64,000 nt of DNA. Source: Pseudomonas fluorescens. GTDB lineage: Bacteria; Pseudomonadota; Gammaproteobacteria; Pseudomonadales; Pseudomonadaceae. The notes beneath the pieces are model-generated. The model did no database searches. It saw nothing but the letters and a program-made list of their open reading frames with translations, and was not told where the DNA came from. This document shows positions 62,786 to 64,000 of the stretch, piece after piece. The position numbers and the translations under genes are program-made. How positions within the stretch are numbered: position 1 is the first letter of the stretch; every line of letters begins with the position of its first letter. The stretch is from positions 1 to 64,000 of the forward strand of contig NZ_LACH01000035.1 in assembly GCF_000968015.1 (NCBI RefSeq), written 5' to 3'.

Positions 62786-64000
62786 TTACAAGATCGACAG
62801 CGGGTAGTCAACGATCAGGCGGAACTCGTCGATGCTTCCTTCAAACGCGTCGTCCTGGTTGGCGCGGTGCCATGCTTGACGAATACGGAAGGACAGATCC
62901 TTGGCCGGGCCGGTTTGTACTACGTACTTGGCTTCGACGTCGGTTTCGTGGTGTTTGCCGTCTGCACCGTAGAAGCCGGTGTAGGCGCTGTTCGACGGAG
63001 TGTTGGTGCCGTCGATGTCCCAGCCTTTGGCGTAACGGGTCATGAAGCTCAAGCCTGGAACGCCGTACTCGGCCATTTTCAGATCGTAACGGATCTGGGC
63101 AGACTTCTCGCCAGGGGCGTTGAAGTCAGAGTACTGGATGGAGTTGGCGAGGAAAATCGAGTCGCCGCCGCGGTTGTTCTTGCCCACACCGATGTAGTCG
63201 AACGGGGTGTCACCATTGATCTTCTGGAAGCCTAAGGTGATGGTGTGCGCTTTCAGGAACGAGAAAGCGGCTGCCAGCGAGTAGGCGGTATTGCTGATGT
63301 CACCAGCTTTAGCGTCGCCAGTATCGGTGGTGCGATAGATGTTACCGTCCAGGTTGACCGACTGATCGCCACCCATTGGAATGGTGTAGTTCAGGTTGGC
63401 GTAGTACTGGTTCCAGATGTCTTCCAGCTTGGCGCCATACAGCGACGCGCTCAGATTGTCGGTGATGCCGTACTTGCCACCGAAGTAGTCGATGGAGTTG
63501 GCTTTCACGGCAGCGTAAGTTGCCCACAGATCGCCGTCACGGGAGTTTCTGTCCTGGCTGGTCGCCGAGTAGAAGTGGCCGGCTTCGAGGTCAAGGTCTT
63601 TGACTTCGCTGCTCTGCAGTTGGATACCGCTGGCAGTTTGGTGAAGGATACGGGAACCGCCAACAGCGAACACCGGAGAGGTGCTTGGCTGCATGTCGCC
63701 GACTTTCAGCTCGGTCTTGGAGATGCGGAACTTGGCGGCAGCGCCGGCTTTGCCCTGGTTGTTTTCGACCTCGCCATCACTGCCCACGGGCATGTTGCCG
63801 GTACCACCATATTTGTCGGAACCGTCCAGCTTAATGGCCAGTTGACCCCAGGCTTCAACGCCAACACCGATCAGACCTTGGGTGTAGCCTGAGCTGAACA
63901 TGCCCTGGATGCCCTGGGTCCAGTCTTTGTCGTCGGTTGCGCCGTCTTTCTTGTTGCGATTGTAGTAGTAGTTGCGAACTAGCAAGTCGAGCTTGCTGTC
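62786..64000 (-). CDS. OprD-family outer-membrane porin (C-terminal part; runs off the right edge)
   Basis: The visible 404 residues form the C-terminal part of an OprD-type porin: VRNYYYNRNKK, YTQGLIGVGVEAWGQLAIKL, SELKVGDMQ-type strand, then MTRYAKGWDID and a final SIDEFRLIVDYPLSIL. Alternating hydrophobic strands and the aromatic end fit a 16- or 18-stranded barrel. OprD-type channels take up basic amino acids, small acids or dipeptides; the specificity cannot be told without the N-terminus. The start and signal peptide lie beyond the window. Confidence 0.93.
   Translation of the reverse strand, partial: DSKLDLLVRNYYYNRNKKDGATDDKDWTQGIQGMFSSGYTQGLIGVGVEAWGQLAIKLDGSDKYGGTGNMPVGSDGEVENNQGKAGAAAKFRISKTELKVGDMQPSTSPVFAVGGSRILHQTASGIQLQSSEVKDLDLEAGHFYSATSQDRNSRDGDLWATYAAVKANSIDYFGGKYGITDNLSASLYGAKLEDIWNQYYANLNYTIPMGGDQSVNLDGNIYRTTDTGDAKAGDISNTAYSLAAAFSFLKAHTITLGFQKINGDTPFDYIGVGKNNRGGDSIFLANSIQYSDFNAPGEKSAQIRYDLKMAEYGVPGLSFMTRYAKGWDIDGTNTPSNSAYTGFYGADGKHHETDVEAKYVVQTGPAKDLSFRIRQAWHRANQDDAFEGSIDEFRLIVDYPLSIL

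Overview
The window looks like chromosomal DNA of a fluorescens-type Pseudomonas. The evidence is the mvaT H-NS-family gene, an OprD-type porin, the typical Pseudomonas REP palindromes (gtgggagcgagcttgctcgcgat type, mostly as inverted pairs) and ordinary GC-rich Pseudomonas housekeeping genes on the right. It splits into two parts: an accessory copper/metal-resistance island (about 1 to 35.9 kb) and a conserved chromosomal segment (about 35.94 to 64 kb). No rRNA gene, tRNA gene or CRISPR array was recognised.

Island, left to right: the start of the periplasmic multicopper oxidase copA (leaves the window on the left); a small PtrA-like secreted protein; an orphan flgB; a leftward cluster lemA, two TPM-domain genes, a glycine-rich membrane protein, a small HMA copper chaperone and an MFS transporter; a His-rich P1B ATPase with an unusual CPD motif; a PPK2 polyphosphate kinase; an isoprenylcysteine-methyltransferase-like membrane protein with a DUF2933 protein; and a scrambled zone (12.5 to 16.7 kb) with Tn3-type 38-bp terminal repeats, a miniature Tn3-derived element (TIME), decayed nitroreductase, beta-propeller, DUF305 and histidine-kinase remnants, a frameshifted ATP-grasp-like gene and an intact unknown gene with nuclease-like features. 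Next come an intact beta-propeller gene, a CopF-type CPC ATPase with a second DUF2933 protein, a cupredoxin, a second PtrA-like protein, copRS, copCD, and a TraX/YqaA/RcnA-like/RcnR-like nickel-cobalt cluster with a large palindromic operator. The right end carries an Abi-type gene and the overlapping quartet ginA-ginB-ginC-ginD, three tyrosine recombinases plus a small HTH/coiled-coil protein, the signature of GInt genomic islands.

Four copies of one motif (ATTAC-N5-TGTCAG, one with a single mismatch) sit upstream of copA, both ptrA-like genes, the cupredoxin and copRS. They read as CopR boxes and tie 21 kb of cargo into one copper regulon. The island appears to end between 35.80 and 35.94 kb, directly after the stop of a DUF4350 gene whose last codons contain an ATGA overlap. 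I infer that it interrupts the RDD/SpoIIM/DUF4129/DUF4350 operon just where moxR and DUF58 genes would be expected to continue.

Chromosomal part: that operon, sbcB, mvaT, purU, a lipid/glycan trio (flippase-like protein, DUF2334 deacetylase, glycosyltransferase), a dCache chemoreceptor, a HerA-like ATPase, dciA, secA, argJ, a glutathione S-transferase, a Nudix-ThiE fusion (mutT), a PduO-type cobalamin adenosyltransferase, a sensor kinase, a ketopantoate-reductase-like gene, yajQ, an MscS channel and an OprD-family porin cut by the right edge.
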